Source: Marinomonas spartinae (lineage in GTDB: Bacteria; Pseudomonadota; Gammaproteobacteria; Pseudomonadales; Marinomonadaceae). From it: 64,000 bases of DNA. The notes beneath the pieces are model-generated. The model was not told the DNA's origin and made no database searches. It was given only the letters and a program-made list of their open reading frames with translations. Position 1 is the first letter of the stretch; each line of letters opens with the position of its first letter. The translations under genes and the position numbers were made by a program. This document shows, in pieces, positions 19,845 through 27,029 of this stretch. The stretch covers positions 186,001 to 250,000 of the forward strand of contig NZ_JAEMUI010000004.1 in NCBI RefSeq assembly GCF_016461715.1, given 5' to 3'.

Positions 19845-19876
19845 ATTACCTCGTTAGTTCTTATTAACGAGGTAAT
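19845..19876. terminator. 12-bp hairpin between the 171-codon ORF and cyoA
   Basis: A perfect inverted repeat ATTACCTCGTTA / TAACGAGGTAAT with an 8-base loop, 12 bases after the stop of the 171-codon ORF. On the minus strand the downstream T-run is weak. It may end that ORF's transcript or be part of the cyo control region. Confidence 0.5.
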
Positions 19877-19888
19877 CGTGTTACTGGA

Positions 19889-20404
19889 TCACCTAAATCT
19901 GAAAGAGATAGCTCTACACCTAGCTTCCTGCGGATCATTCACAATGAATCGAACAGGAGAACAGTCCAATAAGGTGGTCATTTGACAACGAGCAAAGTTG
20001 ATACTTGTTAATGTCAACAAGTATCCAACCAATATAACGAGAACAGAAGCGCTGCTGGCAGCCAGCAACGTTTCTAAAATTTGGGTTGGAGGAACAATGA
20101 GATACGATGAAATGGAAGCATCAGACACTAAATAAAACGTAAAAAAAGAGCACGTAAAAGTCCCCAACAAATGAACGGCCATTTGCTTAGTAAGAGACTC
20201 TTTTTTAGAGAATAGGGTGCTACATTTGTTCACTTTTTTTTCCAAACAATTGCTATAAATCCATAAATAGGCCGCTGTATAAACAATGTAAACCATCAGC
20301 TGACACTTGTATTTGTATTTGTTGGGCGGAATATAACAAAAAATACCCTCGACACAAACCCCAGTGTAGCGTTTGAGGCCACTTTCTTCACGATTTTTTT
20401 TCAA
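19889..20404 (-). CDS. hypothetical membrane protein (171 aa)
   Basis: An open frame on the minus strand starts with TTG (20404) four bases after AAGGA. The product has a hydrophilic basic N-terminus, a short hydrophobic stretch near residues 37-52 and two likely membrane segments near 77-95 and 108-135. I recognise no family. It lies 52 bases after the MocR-type regulator gene on the same strand and ends just before a strong hairpin. Base composition is AT-rich. It may be real, or the true start may be further in; it could also be chance. Confidence 0.35.
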   Translation of the reverse strand: MKKNREESGLKRYTGVCVEGIFCYIPPNKYKYKCQLMVYIVYTAAYLWIYSNCLEKKVNKCSTLFSKKESLTKQMAVHLLGTFTCSFFTFYLVSDASISSYLIVPPTQILETLLAASSASVLVILVGYLLTLTSINFARCQMTTLLDCSPVRFIVNDPQEARCRAISFRFR

Positions 20405-20455
20405 AAATCCTTTTTATAAAACACAAATCCACATTTTATTTACACTCTAATGTGC

Positions 20456-21991
20456 CTATCTTTTAGGGCAGATTTCTCTACACACCTCAGCCAATGCTTG
20501 CACCAAAACGCGCATAACGTCTTCTGGTGTGCTGCTAAACCCAAGAACAAACCCTTGTCGACTAGGCTTTCTAGCAAAGTAATTTGACAAGGTAGACAAC
20601 AGAAAACCTTGCTCTTTCATCCTCGTCGCGATGACTTTATCCCACAACGGTTGTTTCAGGCCCTTAACGCTGTCTTCGTCTATCGGTTCGACAAGGCCAT
20701 GCGGCTCTTCAAACCAACACGGTGCCAATTCAAGCAAAATATGCATGCCACCACTCGGCCGTTGCCAAACAAACCATGGGACAAGACACGCTTCCAACAG
20801 TGCCAGCAAGGCATCTCGCTTTAAGCGATAGTAACGACGCATGCGATTCATATGTCGACCAAAGCTCCCCTGAATCATAAAATCCGCTACCGCAGGTTGT
20901 ATGGGCAAAGACACGGAAGAACCCAACAGCTTCTGGCTCCTTGCCAATTGTTTGACATGTTTCAAGGGAGCGATAATAAAGCCCAAGCGCAAGCCACGAA
21001 AAAGCACTTTGGAAAAGCTACCAATAAAAAACAAACGCTCCTTTGCTGCTCCATGTAAACTCGCGGTTTGCATGAGCGGTACATTACTTCGCCCCTGATA
21101 GACAAACTCATTGTCATAATCATCTTCTACTAGCCACCAAGAAGAAGAGGAGTCTTGTAAACGCTGAATCCACTCTTGCCGTCTTGGCGAGCTCATTGTT
21201 ATACCTAAAGGATACTGTCGGCCGGGTGTCAGTACTGCGACATTATTTGGAGAGAAGCTAGAATCGTCTGCAGGTTGCAAACGGGTGCCGTCATCGTCCA
21301 TGGGCAGAAGACCAACGTTTCCTTGTTGTGAAAGTGTCTCGATTATCGGCAAATAAGTGGGATCTTCAACCCACCATTTGGCTTTTTTCGCAACATTGAC
21401 GAAAACATGTTGCAGCTGTAACAAAGCATCGCGATTACCCGCTGTCAAGAACACTTGCTCAGAATTACATTGCAAACCCCGAACTTGATAAAGGTAGTCC
21501 CTGATCGCCTCTTTCAGCGCCGGAAAACCAGATTCATAATCACCATTTAATACCTTCCAATCCGGTTTTAACCAGCTGCGGCGCATACTAGCGGCCCACT
21601 CTTTACTCGGAAAGACAGACACATCCGCCCCAGAGTCAAAGGCTAGCCACGCTTGTTCGACAGTCTTTTCCTCATTGGTCATCTTATCTAATTCAATGGG
21701 CGACGTAGCTTTGACCGATTGTGCTGCTATGCTATTAATCGTCGCCGCAACAAATACACCACGCTTTTGCTCACTCACGAGAATCCCTTCGGCAATGAGC
21801 TGTTCATAGGCTCTGGACGTCGTACTCCGAGATACGCCCAAGGACAATGCCAAGGCCCGCGACGAAGGCAATTTATCGTTTACAGATAATTGCCCAGATG
21901 CAATGCCTTGCTGGATTTGCTCAATCAATTGTTGGTAATAGGGCGTATCTTCACTTAAAGAGAAGCGCAAACTGGCTACCGCGTGCTTCAT
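20456..21991 (-). CDS. MocR-type transcriptional regulator (GntR HTH + aminotransferase fold)
   Basis: A 511-residue MocR/PdxR-family regulator. The N-terminal GntR helix-turn-helix (about residues 12-80) contains KLPSSRALALSLGVSRSTTSRAYEQLIAEG. A linker joins it to a fold-type I aminotransferase domain (about 120-505). The PLP-binding lysine is in GSFSKVLFRGLRLGF, with the TPGRQYPLG loop upstream. Such proteins sense PLP or amino-compound ligands. It is transcribed away from the FMN-binding gene at 22098, and the gap holds direct and inverted half-sites. Confidence 0.9.
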   Translation of the reverse strand: MKHAVASLRFSLSEDTPYYQQLIEQIQQGIASGQLSVNDKLPSSRALALSLGVSRSTTSRAYEQLIAEGILVSEQKRGVFVAATINSIAAQSVKATSPIELDKMTNEEKTVEQAWLAFDSGADVSVFPSKEWAASMRRSWLKPDWKVLNGDYESGFPALKEAIRDYLYQVRGLQCNSEQVFLTAGNRDALLQLQHVFVNVAKKAKWWVEDPTYLPIIETLSQQGNVGLLPMDDDGTRLQPADDSSFSPNNVAVLTPGRQYPLGITMSSPRRQEWIQRLQDSSSSWWLVEDDYDNEFVYQGRSNVPLMQTASLHGAAKERLFFIGSFSKVLFRGLRLGFIIAPLKHVKQLARSQKLLGSSVSLPIQPAVADFMIQGSFGRHMNRMRRYYRLKRDALLALLEACLVPWFVWQRPSGGMHILLELAPCWFEEPHGLVEPIDEDSVKGLKQPLWDKVIATRMKEQGFLLSTLSNYFARKPSRQGFVLGFSSTPEDVMRVLVQALAEVCREICPKR

Positions 21992-21993
21992 AA

Positions 21994-22042
21994 TCTGGCC
22001 TGCTTATTTATCTTCATTCTGGCTATTTTTATTAAAGCCAGA
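21994..22042. promoter_or_regulatory. probable MocR operator array
   Basis: TCTGGC occurs at 21994 and again as TCTGGCT at 22018, a direct repeat spaced 24 bases. The second copy forms an inverted repeat with AGCCAGA at 22036-22042, with 11 bases between arms. Two direct half-sites plus one inverted one is a pattern known for MocR-family operators. It lies in the divergent gap between the regulator and its likely target. Confidence 0.65.
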
Positions 22043-22097
22043 TTTCTCTAAAGTCTTGTTATAGCTAGCCATCTAGCAAGATACAAGGAGAGAATTC

Positions 22098-22748
22098 ATG
22101 AGCCAGTCACTCACAGAAACGTCATTAAGCAGAGTAAAGCGCGGCCCAAACCGCGCCTCCTACGATAAAGACCTAGCCCTGGACATTATCGATGCGGCGT
22201 TAATGTGTCATGTAGGACAAACTAAAGACGGTCAAGCCTTCGTTACGCCCACCAGCCATTGGCGAGAAGGTGATTATTTCTACTGGCACGCCCATTCCAA
22301 AGCACGCAATGTCAAAGGACCAATCGACGAGCCTGAAAAAGTTTGCATTAACGTCAGTCTATTGGATGGTTTGGTATTGGCACGTTCTGCCATGCACCAT
22401 TCGGTGAATTATCGTTCCGTCACCTTATTTGGTGTACCAGAACGTATTGAGGACCAAGAAGAAAAAGTTCGCCAGTTCAAACTCTTCTTAGACAAAGTCA
22501 GTCCTGGCCGCTGGGAAACGCTACGCCCAGTGAACGAGCAAGAAATCAAAGCCACGGGCGTGGTTCGAATCAAAATCGACGAAGCTTCCGTCAAAATGCG
22601 CGCCGAACCTCCCGTTGACGACCCTGCCGATAACGACTGGCCAGTATGGGCAGGTGTACTGCCATTGGAAAGACAGTGGGGAAAAGCAGAACAAGATCCG
22701 CTGCAACAAGAAGATTACTCAGAACCAACAGCGCCAAACGCGGTTTAG
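22098..22748 (+). CDS. pyridoxamine 5'-phosphate oxidase-like FMN-binding protein
   Basis: A 216-residue split-barrel flavoprotein of the PPOX class. The N-terminal half has RGPNRASYDKDLALDIIDAA followed by a strand pair (CHVGQTKDGQAFVTPTSHWREGD) and YFYWHAHSKARN, typical of FMN-binding, NimA-like relatives rather than true PdxH. AAGGAG lies seven bases before the ATG. It is divergent from the MocR regulator, which probably controls it. The reaction is unknown; the acidic C-terminal tail is probably disordered. Confidence 0.8.
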   Translation: MSQSLTETSLSRVKRGPNRASYDKDLALDIIDAALMCHVGQTKDGQAFVTPTSHWREGDYFYWHAHSKARNVKGPIDEPEKVCINVSLLDGLVLARSAMHHSVNYRSVTLFGVPERIEDQEEKVRQFKLFLDKVSPGRWETLRPVNEQEIKATGVVRIKIDEASVKMRAEPPVDDPADNDWPVWAGVLPLERQWGKAEQDPLQQEDYSEPTAPNAV

Positions 22749-22831
22749 ATCTTATCTATGACAGCTAGGAACAAGGCAATCGCTTCAAGCGTGTCTTGTT
22801 CTGTAAAAGACAAGCTGCTAGGATCAAAATC

Positions 22832-22918
22832 ATGACTTATTTACTCGCACGTCCACATCGATTTATCCGCCTCCGAGTCCCTACACTGGACCCGGCGGCT
22901 TTGTTCTACTTGAAATAA
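22832..22918 (+). CDS. 28-aa leader ORF upstream of the PheRS-like gene
   Basis: A 28-codon ORF (begins MTYLLARPHRF, ends ALFYLK) with AGGA eight bases before its ATG. Its second half overlaps the first stem of a structured leader. It lacks a run of one amino-acid codon, so it is not a classical attenuator peptide, but F, Y and L codons cluster near its end (LFYL). It may be a regulatory leader peptide or a small functional partner of the downstream enzyme. Confidence 0.45.
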   Translation: MTYLLARPHRFIRLRVPTLDPAALFYLK

Positions 22919-22957
22919 CCTTTCATAGACAAGCTCTCTCCGAGTCCCGACTCGGAG
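22867..22957 (+). promoter_or_regulatory. leader RNA with mutually exclusive stems
   Basis: CTCCGAGTCCC occurs at 22871-22881 and again at 22938-22948. The second copy forms a perfect 9-bp hairpin with GACTCGGAG (22949-22957), but that same strand could pair equally well with the first copy. The first copy also has its own stem (CCGCC and GTCC with GGAC and GGCGG, 22867-22898) and lies inside the 28-codon ORF. Ribosome movement on that ORF could therefore switch the fold upstream of the PheRS-like gene. Confidence 0.5.
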
Positions 22958-23010
22958 GAATCCAAAAAAGACGACTTTCACTTTTTATCTTGGATTTATG
23001 GAGCATAACC

Positions 23011-24165
23011 ATGTCTACTAACAACGATTTAACCTACGAATATCTCACCCACGAACAACTGCTTAAGGCACTCTCCCTACGCGACCTAACCAACCCAAAG
23101 CAAGGCATTCATGCCATGCAACAGCTCATCAGCGAGGCCGAAACCGCCATCCAATCCCTGTGGTCTTGTTACATTCAAAGGCTAAACGCCAACCCCATAG
23201 TGCCCGTTTACGAAAACTATGACGCCCTTGGCTATCCCAACGATGGCGCCTCCAGAGACAGTCGCTATAGCCGTTATGTCAATAAAGATTTAATGCTACG
23301 AACGCAAACCTCTAGCGCCGTTCCCACCTGGTTAAGCAGCTGGCGCCATTATCGTCCAGAGTCACTTGGATTATTAAGTCATGGCCTTGTCTATCGCCGC
23401 GATTGCATTGATCGCTGGCACAGTGCCGAGCCCCACCAACTGGATATCTGGATTGTCCTGCCGAAAAGCCAAGCCAGTGACGAACAGATTTTGCATGACA
23501 GTATTGCCGCATTAATGGGCACCTTATTACCCAACCATAAAGCGGCAATCTCCACCTCACCCCATCCATATACCAAAAACGGTGTGCAGCTGGATGCCAT
23601 TGAACAAGGCAACATCGATCAGAGTGAACTTATCGAAATAGGCGAGTGTGGCAACATAGATCCCGCCTTACTTGATCGAAATGGCTGGTCTAGCGAACAC
23701 TATACGGGCCTTGCTATGGGGTTGGGATTAGATAGAGTACTTATGCTACGTAAGGGCATCCCTGACATTCGTTTATTACGTGACCCAGAGCCCAGAGTGC
23801 AAACACAAATGCAAACCCTCTCACCTTGGCAACCAGTCTCTCGACAACCCATAACAGAACGAGACCTCTCCCTCGTTGTCGATCAACATATCGATATGGA
23901 CATCATTGGTGATAAAGTGCGCTTAGCACTGGAAGAACAAGCCGAGTGGTTAGAAGACATTCGACTTATCTCACGAACGCCCTATCACGCACTGCCACCA
24001 GTCGCCATCGCAAGGCTTGGCATAGCCGAACACCAAGACAATCTCTTATTACGCTTAGTGCTTCGTCATCCTAGCCAAAGCCTGCCCACCGCGTTAGCCA
24101 ATGAAATCCGCAATACCGTGTATTTAGCGCTTAACGAGGGCAGCCAGACGCATTTAGCCATCTAA
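23011..24165 (+). CDS. orphan PheRS-like single-chain enzyme (class II catalytic domain + FDX-ACB)
   Basis: A 384-residue protein related to the phenylalanyl-tRNA synthetase alpha catalytic domain. Class II motif 2 is seen in GLVYRRDCIDRWHSAEPHQLD and motif 3 in GLAMGLGLDRVLMLRKGIPDIRLL. A C-terminal ferredoxin-fold anticodon-binding-like domain (about 288-384, ITERDLSLVVDQ) resembles the end of PheT. The N-terminal coiled coil of PheS and the rest of PheT are missing, so the layout recalls mitochondrial PheRS. The FHQ-EG motif of true PheS is altered (PHQLDIW). It is probably a paralogue that activates or ligates something else; from memory, similar proteins are annotated as PheS-related mystery ligases. 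The ATG at 23011 has GGAG seven bases upstream. Confidence 0.8.
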   Translation: MSTNNDLTYEYLTHEQLLKALSLRDLTNPKQGIHAMQQLISEAETAIQSLWSCYIQRLNANPIVPVYENYDALGYPNDGASRDSRYSRYVNKDLMLRTQTSSAVPTWLSSWRHYRPESLGLLSHGLVYRRDCIDRWHSAEPHQLDIWIVLPKSQASDEQILHDSIAALMGTLLPNHKAAISTSPHPYTKNGVQLDAIEQGNIDQSELIEIGECGNIDPALLDRNGWSSEHYTGLAMGLGLDRVLMLRKGIPDIRLLRDPEPRVQTQMQTLSPWQPVSRQPITERDLSLVVDQHIDMDIIGDKVRLALEEQAEWLEDIRLISRTPYHALPPVAIARLGIAEHQDNLLLRLVLRHPSQSLPTALANEIRNTVYLALNEGSQTHLAI

Positions 24166-24192
24166 CTCTTTTTGAAAAAGGCACGACAACTC

Positions 24193-24226
24193 AAAAAGCA
24201 CAGAGATATATTCCCTGTGCTTTTTT
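24193..24226 (+). terminator. terminator of the PheRS-like gene
   Basis: The stem AAGCACAG / CTGTGCTT with an 11-base loop is followed by a T run, 27 bases after the stop codon. Confidence 0.85.
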
Positions 24227-24275
24227 ATATCTTGTTGGCAATTTTATACGCCAAGCTGTGCAGAAAAGGCCCTGC
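24222..24275 (-). pseudogene. 3' remnant of a DUF2798 gene (54-bp repeat, copy 1)
   Basis: These 54 bases match 25464-25517 with a single substitution. At the second place they are the 3' end (coding for AGPFLHSLAYKIANKI) and stop of a complete DUF2798 gene. Here the match stops abruptly, five bases before the ahpD stop codon. This is therefore a leftover of a duplicated or rearranged DUF2798 gene. Confidence 0.7.
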
Positions 24276-24279
24276 ACAA

Positions 24280-24732
24280 TTAAGCTGGGAACTTCAACCC
24301 GCCTGCGATGCGGTTCCAAGCGTTTATGTTACCGATGGCCGCTGTTAAAAAAGCAATTTCTGATTCGGTAAATTGTTTTACTAATTCGTCATAGGATGTA
24401 CTAGGCACTTTTTGTTGGACCATCAAGGTTAACGCCTCGGACCAATCTAACGCTGCACGCTCTCGATCTGAAAAGAGATCAACCTCTCGCCATTTGGATA
24501 CGGACTCCATCTTTTCTTGAGACAACCCCACTTTACGACCAAAAGAAAAATGCAGCTGTAGGCAGAAAGCGCAGTTGTTCATTTGTGAGACACGAATTTT
24601 TACAACCTCTGTGAGCGCTTTATCTAAACCTGAATCATCAATTGCCTTCCCAAGGGCTTTTAACGCCACCACCACAGCGGGTGCAGATTTTTCATAACTT
24701 ACATAATCAAAGTAAACGGATGCTTCTTTCAT
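24280..24732 (-). CDS. AhpD-like carboxymuconolactone-decarboxylase family protein
   Basis: A 150-residue all-helical protein of the AhpD/CMD family. The redox motif is NNCAFCLQLHF (about residues 53-63), i.e. CxxC followed by histidine, as in alkylhydroperoxidase AhpD. The SDRERAALDWSEALTLM segment is typical of the family. It probably reduces peroxides or handles oxidised substrates. It is divergent from a MarR-family gene with a shared dyad, suggesting an oxidant- or phenolic-responsive repressor. Confidence 0.85.
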   Translation of the reverse strand: MKEASVYFDYVSYEKSAPAVVVALKALGKAIDDSGLDKALTEVVKIRVSQMNNCAFCLQLHFSFGRKVGLSQEKMESVSKWREVDLFSDRERAALDWSEALTLMVQQKVPSTSYDELVKQFTESEIAFLTAAIGNINAWNRIAGGLKFPA

Positions 24733-24762
24733 GATTCACTTTCTCCCTCACAAACATTAATA

Positions 24763-24800
24763 TAAGAACTCGAACATCATAAAATATATCAGAGTTCTTA
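24763..24800. promoter_or_regulatory. dyad between ahpD-like and marR genes
   Basis: Nine-base perfect arms TAAGAACTC / GAGTTCTTA separated by 20 bases sit in the 72-base divergent gap. The right arm ends four bases before the marR start codon. This is a probable autoregulatory MarR operator. Confidence 0.65.
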
Positions 24801-24804
24801 CATT

Positions 24805-25275
24805 ATGAGCAAGAAGAAACCATCTCATAGCCGCATTCCAGACGTTGGCGAAGGCAAACGTGGCATAGAAGGTCATATTGGCTATTTACTAAGACAGGCA
24901 CATGGGAGCCATAAAATCCGTATGGAAAAAGCCCTAACGGAATATGACATTACCCTACCTCAGTTTTCAGTACTCACTATGCTTGATGCCTACCCAGGTG
25001 CCTCGGGGGCAGATCTGGCAAGATTGTCACTGCTCACACCGCAAACTATGAGTGTGATCGTGAAAAATTTAGACAAGGCAGATCTAGTGACCCGACGTCC
25101 ACACCAAGAACATGGTCGAATTCAAGTCATTGACATCACTGACTCAGGCAAGACACTCCTAAACAAGTGCAAAACAGCCGTGGCATTAGCCGAAGCGGAT
25201 TTATTAAAAGGCTTTACCAAAGACGAAGAAGCCATCATCCGACACTGGCTTGTCACAACCGCCAAAAATATATAA
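24805..25275 (+). CDS. MarR-family transcriptional regulator
   Basis: A 156-residue winged-helix protein. The DNA-binding region is GADLARLSLLTPQTMSVIVKNLDKADLVTRRPHQEHGRIQVIDITD (about residues 70-115). No good Shine-Dalgarno sequence precedes the ATG; the operator arm occupies that spot, so translation may be weak or leaderless. It faces away from the AhpD-like gene, its most likely target. Confidence 0.85.
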   Translation: MSKKKPSHSRIPDVGEGKRGIEGHIGYLLRQAHGSHKIRMEKALTEYDITLPQFSVLTMLDAYPGASGADLARLSLLTPQTMSVIVKNLDKADLVTRRPHQEHGRIQVIDITDSGKTLLNKCKTAVALAEADLLKGFTKDEEAIIRHWLVTTAKNI

Positions 25276-25466
25276 ACAGAATACTGGGGAGATTCAAAAA
25301 CAGGCTATAGGAGAAAACACCAATGACTCTGGATTCATTGATCTGAAATGCGTAGGAACTTGGGGGATGCAATGGGGAACACAACCCATTATGTTTTATC
25401 TGGAATTTATGGCACTGGCTGACTTATAAGCATCCCCATTGATCCAAGATGTATTCCCCTATGTTT

Positions 25467-25682
25467 TTATATCTTGTTGGCAATTTTATACGCCAAACTG
25501 TGCAGAAAAGGCCCTGCGATAAAGGAGATGATGCCAGCGGCCGGCCAAGCTAACGCCCAAGCATTCATCCAAAAACGAACAAAATCCGGATGCATGCCGA
25601 TGTTCACGTAAGTGATCCACGCTGACATAATCAGTGACAAGGTAAACGACATAAGAACAGCAAAAATAATTCTATGCTTCAT
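25467..25682 (-). CDS. DUF2798 family small membrane protein
   Basis: A 71-residue protein with two membrane segments (about residues 5-25 and 40-60) and the pattern MNAWALAWPAA in the second, typical of DUF2798. Function is unknown; members are often next to LysR regulators. The ATG at 25682 has GGAG seven bases upstream; the frame extends 15 codons further without support. It is divergent from the LysR gene at 25778. Confidence 0.75.
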   Translation of the reverse strand: MKHRIIFAVLMSFTLSLIMSAWITYVNIGMHPDFVRFWMNAWALAWPAAGIISFIAGPFLHSLAYKIANKI

Positions 25683-25777
25683 ATAAACACTCCTATCGTT
25701 AAATTTTCTTTGAAACAAGACTAGCAAGCATCTATATGTGTAATATATAGCTAAATTTAATAATCCATTTTACAAAT

Positions 25778-26674
25778 ATGCAAATGTTAGACGACTTAAA
25801 GATTTTTATCACTGCCGCTAATAAAAATAGCCTCACGGCGGCGGCACAGCATCTTGATATGACCATCGCCACTGTGTCCCGTCGTATCAGTGCCCTTGAA
25901 CAAAAACTTGGCTGCGAGTTATTACATCGTTCAACAAAAGGGCTCACACTCACGCCAACAGGAGAAGCTTACTACCAAGAATGTGCTGAGTTTGTTGATG
26001 CCCTAGACCAACGGATTTCTAACCTTGATCAAACCCTGAATAGCTTACAAGGGGATTTAAAGGTTTTAGCACCGGTGAATCTGGGCAGTGGACCACTGGA
26101 CGCATTTTGGCAAGGTTTTATCCAACTGTATCCAGATATCAGACTGGACATAGAATTAAGCAATACTCTGCAAGACATAATCAGTACCCGCGCAGACATC
26201 GCCCTGCGCTCTGGACCACAGCCAAACTCCTCATTGATACAAAAGCGGCTGGGACACATCGAGCCCATCTTAGTCGCTTCTCCCAACATGCCGCATCCTC
26301 TGCCTCATTCTATTGAAGAGTTGAAAAATGCACCGAGTATCGCCTCGCAAATGTTTTCCGATTGGCCGTTAATCAATAGTGCAGGGGAAAGGCATGCGCT
26401 GAATAAAGACCATCAGCACATCAGCAACGATATGAACATCACACTCAACCTGACCAAGGCAGGGGCAGGTATTTCGTTAATTCCAATGAGTATTGTCAAT
26501 ACTGACCTAAAAAAGGGAGAGCTAATTCGAGTATTGCCAGAATGGCGTGGGCAAGATAGGGAGATTTATTTAGTGTGGCCTTATCGACGCAGCTTATCAG
26601 CCAGAGCCTCGTTATTTAAAGATGAGTTAATGTCATTCCTTGAAAAGCAAACTTGGTTTCACCCAACACCTTAG
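25778..26674 (+). CDS. LysR-family transcriptional regulator
   Basis: A 298-residue LTTR. The N-terminal helix-turn-helix (about residues 1-62) has SLTAAAQHLDMTIATVSRRISALEQKLGCELLHRSTKGLTLT. A two-lobed effector domain follows. The conserved glycine-rich bend GAGISLIPMSIV lies near 227-238. The start is close to a second in-frame ATG six bases later. It is divergent from the DUF2798 gene with a 95-base gap. The toxin/immunity island begins downstream. Confidence 0.88.
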   Translation: MQMLDDLKIFITAANKNSLTAAAQHLDMTIATVSRRISALEQKLGCELLHRSTKGLTLTPTGEAYYQECAEFVDALDQRISNLDQTLNSLQGDLKVLAPVNLGSGPLDAFWQGFIQLYPDIRLDIELSNTLQDIISTRADIALRSGPQPNSSLIQKRLGHIEPILVASPNMPHPLPHSIEELKNAPSIASQMFSDWPLINSAGERHALNKDHQHISNDMNITLNLTKAGAGISLIPMSIVNTDLKKGELIRVLPEWRGQDREIYLVWPYRRSLSARASLFKDELMSFLEKQTWFHPTP

Positions 26675-26771
26675 TCAGCCGTTTTCAATGTCAACCAGAT
26701 AGTCGAAGGAATGGAAGTAGGGCCCGCGTCATTGATTTTTAATCAAAGCCAGTTTCACCCTCTTGGTCCTT

Positions 26772-26809
26772 ATTTCACTGGAACGGTGGCGACTTTAACA
26801 GTGATAATA
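26772..26809 (-). pseudogene. last codons of a toxin tip (fragment)
   Basis: On the minus strand the sequence reads as the last codons of a toxin tip (IITVKVATVPVK then stop), related to the end of the tip at 27883-28134 (LIIPVKIAIAP). A MITE cuts it off upstream at 26810. The same fragment recurs beside the second MITE copy (30769-30806). Between 26675 and 26771 I see nothing else. Confidence 0.5.
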
Positions 26810-26950
26810 TGAGACCTTTGCACGATGTCACAAGCGACGCCAAGACGCGGCAAAAACAGACGAAAAAGCGGAGTTTATCCCTATAAATGAGCATTTTAAG
26901 TCTGTTGTTAACACAGTATTGGCAAGCGCATTAGTCGTACAAAAGTCTCA
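26810..26950. mobile_element. 141-bp MITE, copy 1
   Basis: Terminal inverted repeats TGAGACCTTTGCACGA and (inverted) TGAGACTTTTGTACGA bound a non-coding 141-bp element. ATA on both sides looks like a 3-bp target duplication. Ends of this kind suggest mobilisation by an IS5-family transposase. Other copies are at 30807, 44659 (internally deleted) and 47299. Confidence 0.75.
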
Positions 26951-27029
26951 ATATGCATATCCGTCATTTGTATACACCGTCGCGATCGCCATTCAAAATA
27001 CCAATGACAACGAGCCCATTCCACTACAG

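Noticed and set aside
22990..23010. TTG start seven codons upstream in the PheRS-like gene
   Set aside because: The ATG at 23011 has GGAG at normal spacing, while the TTG has none, and the added residues would include the ribosome site itself.
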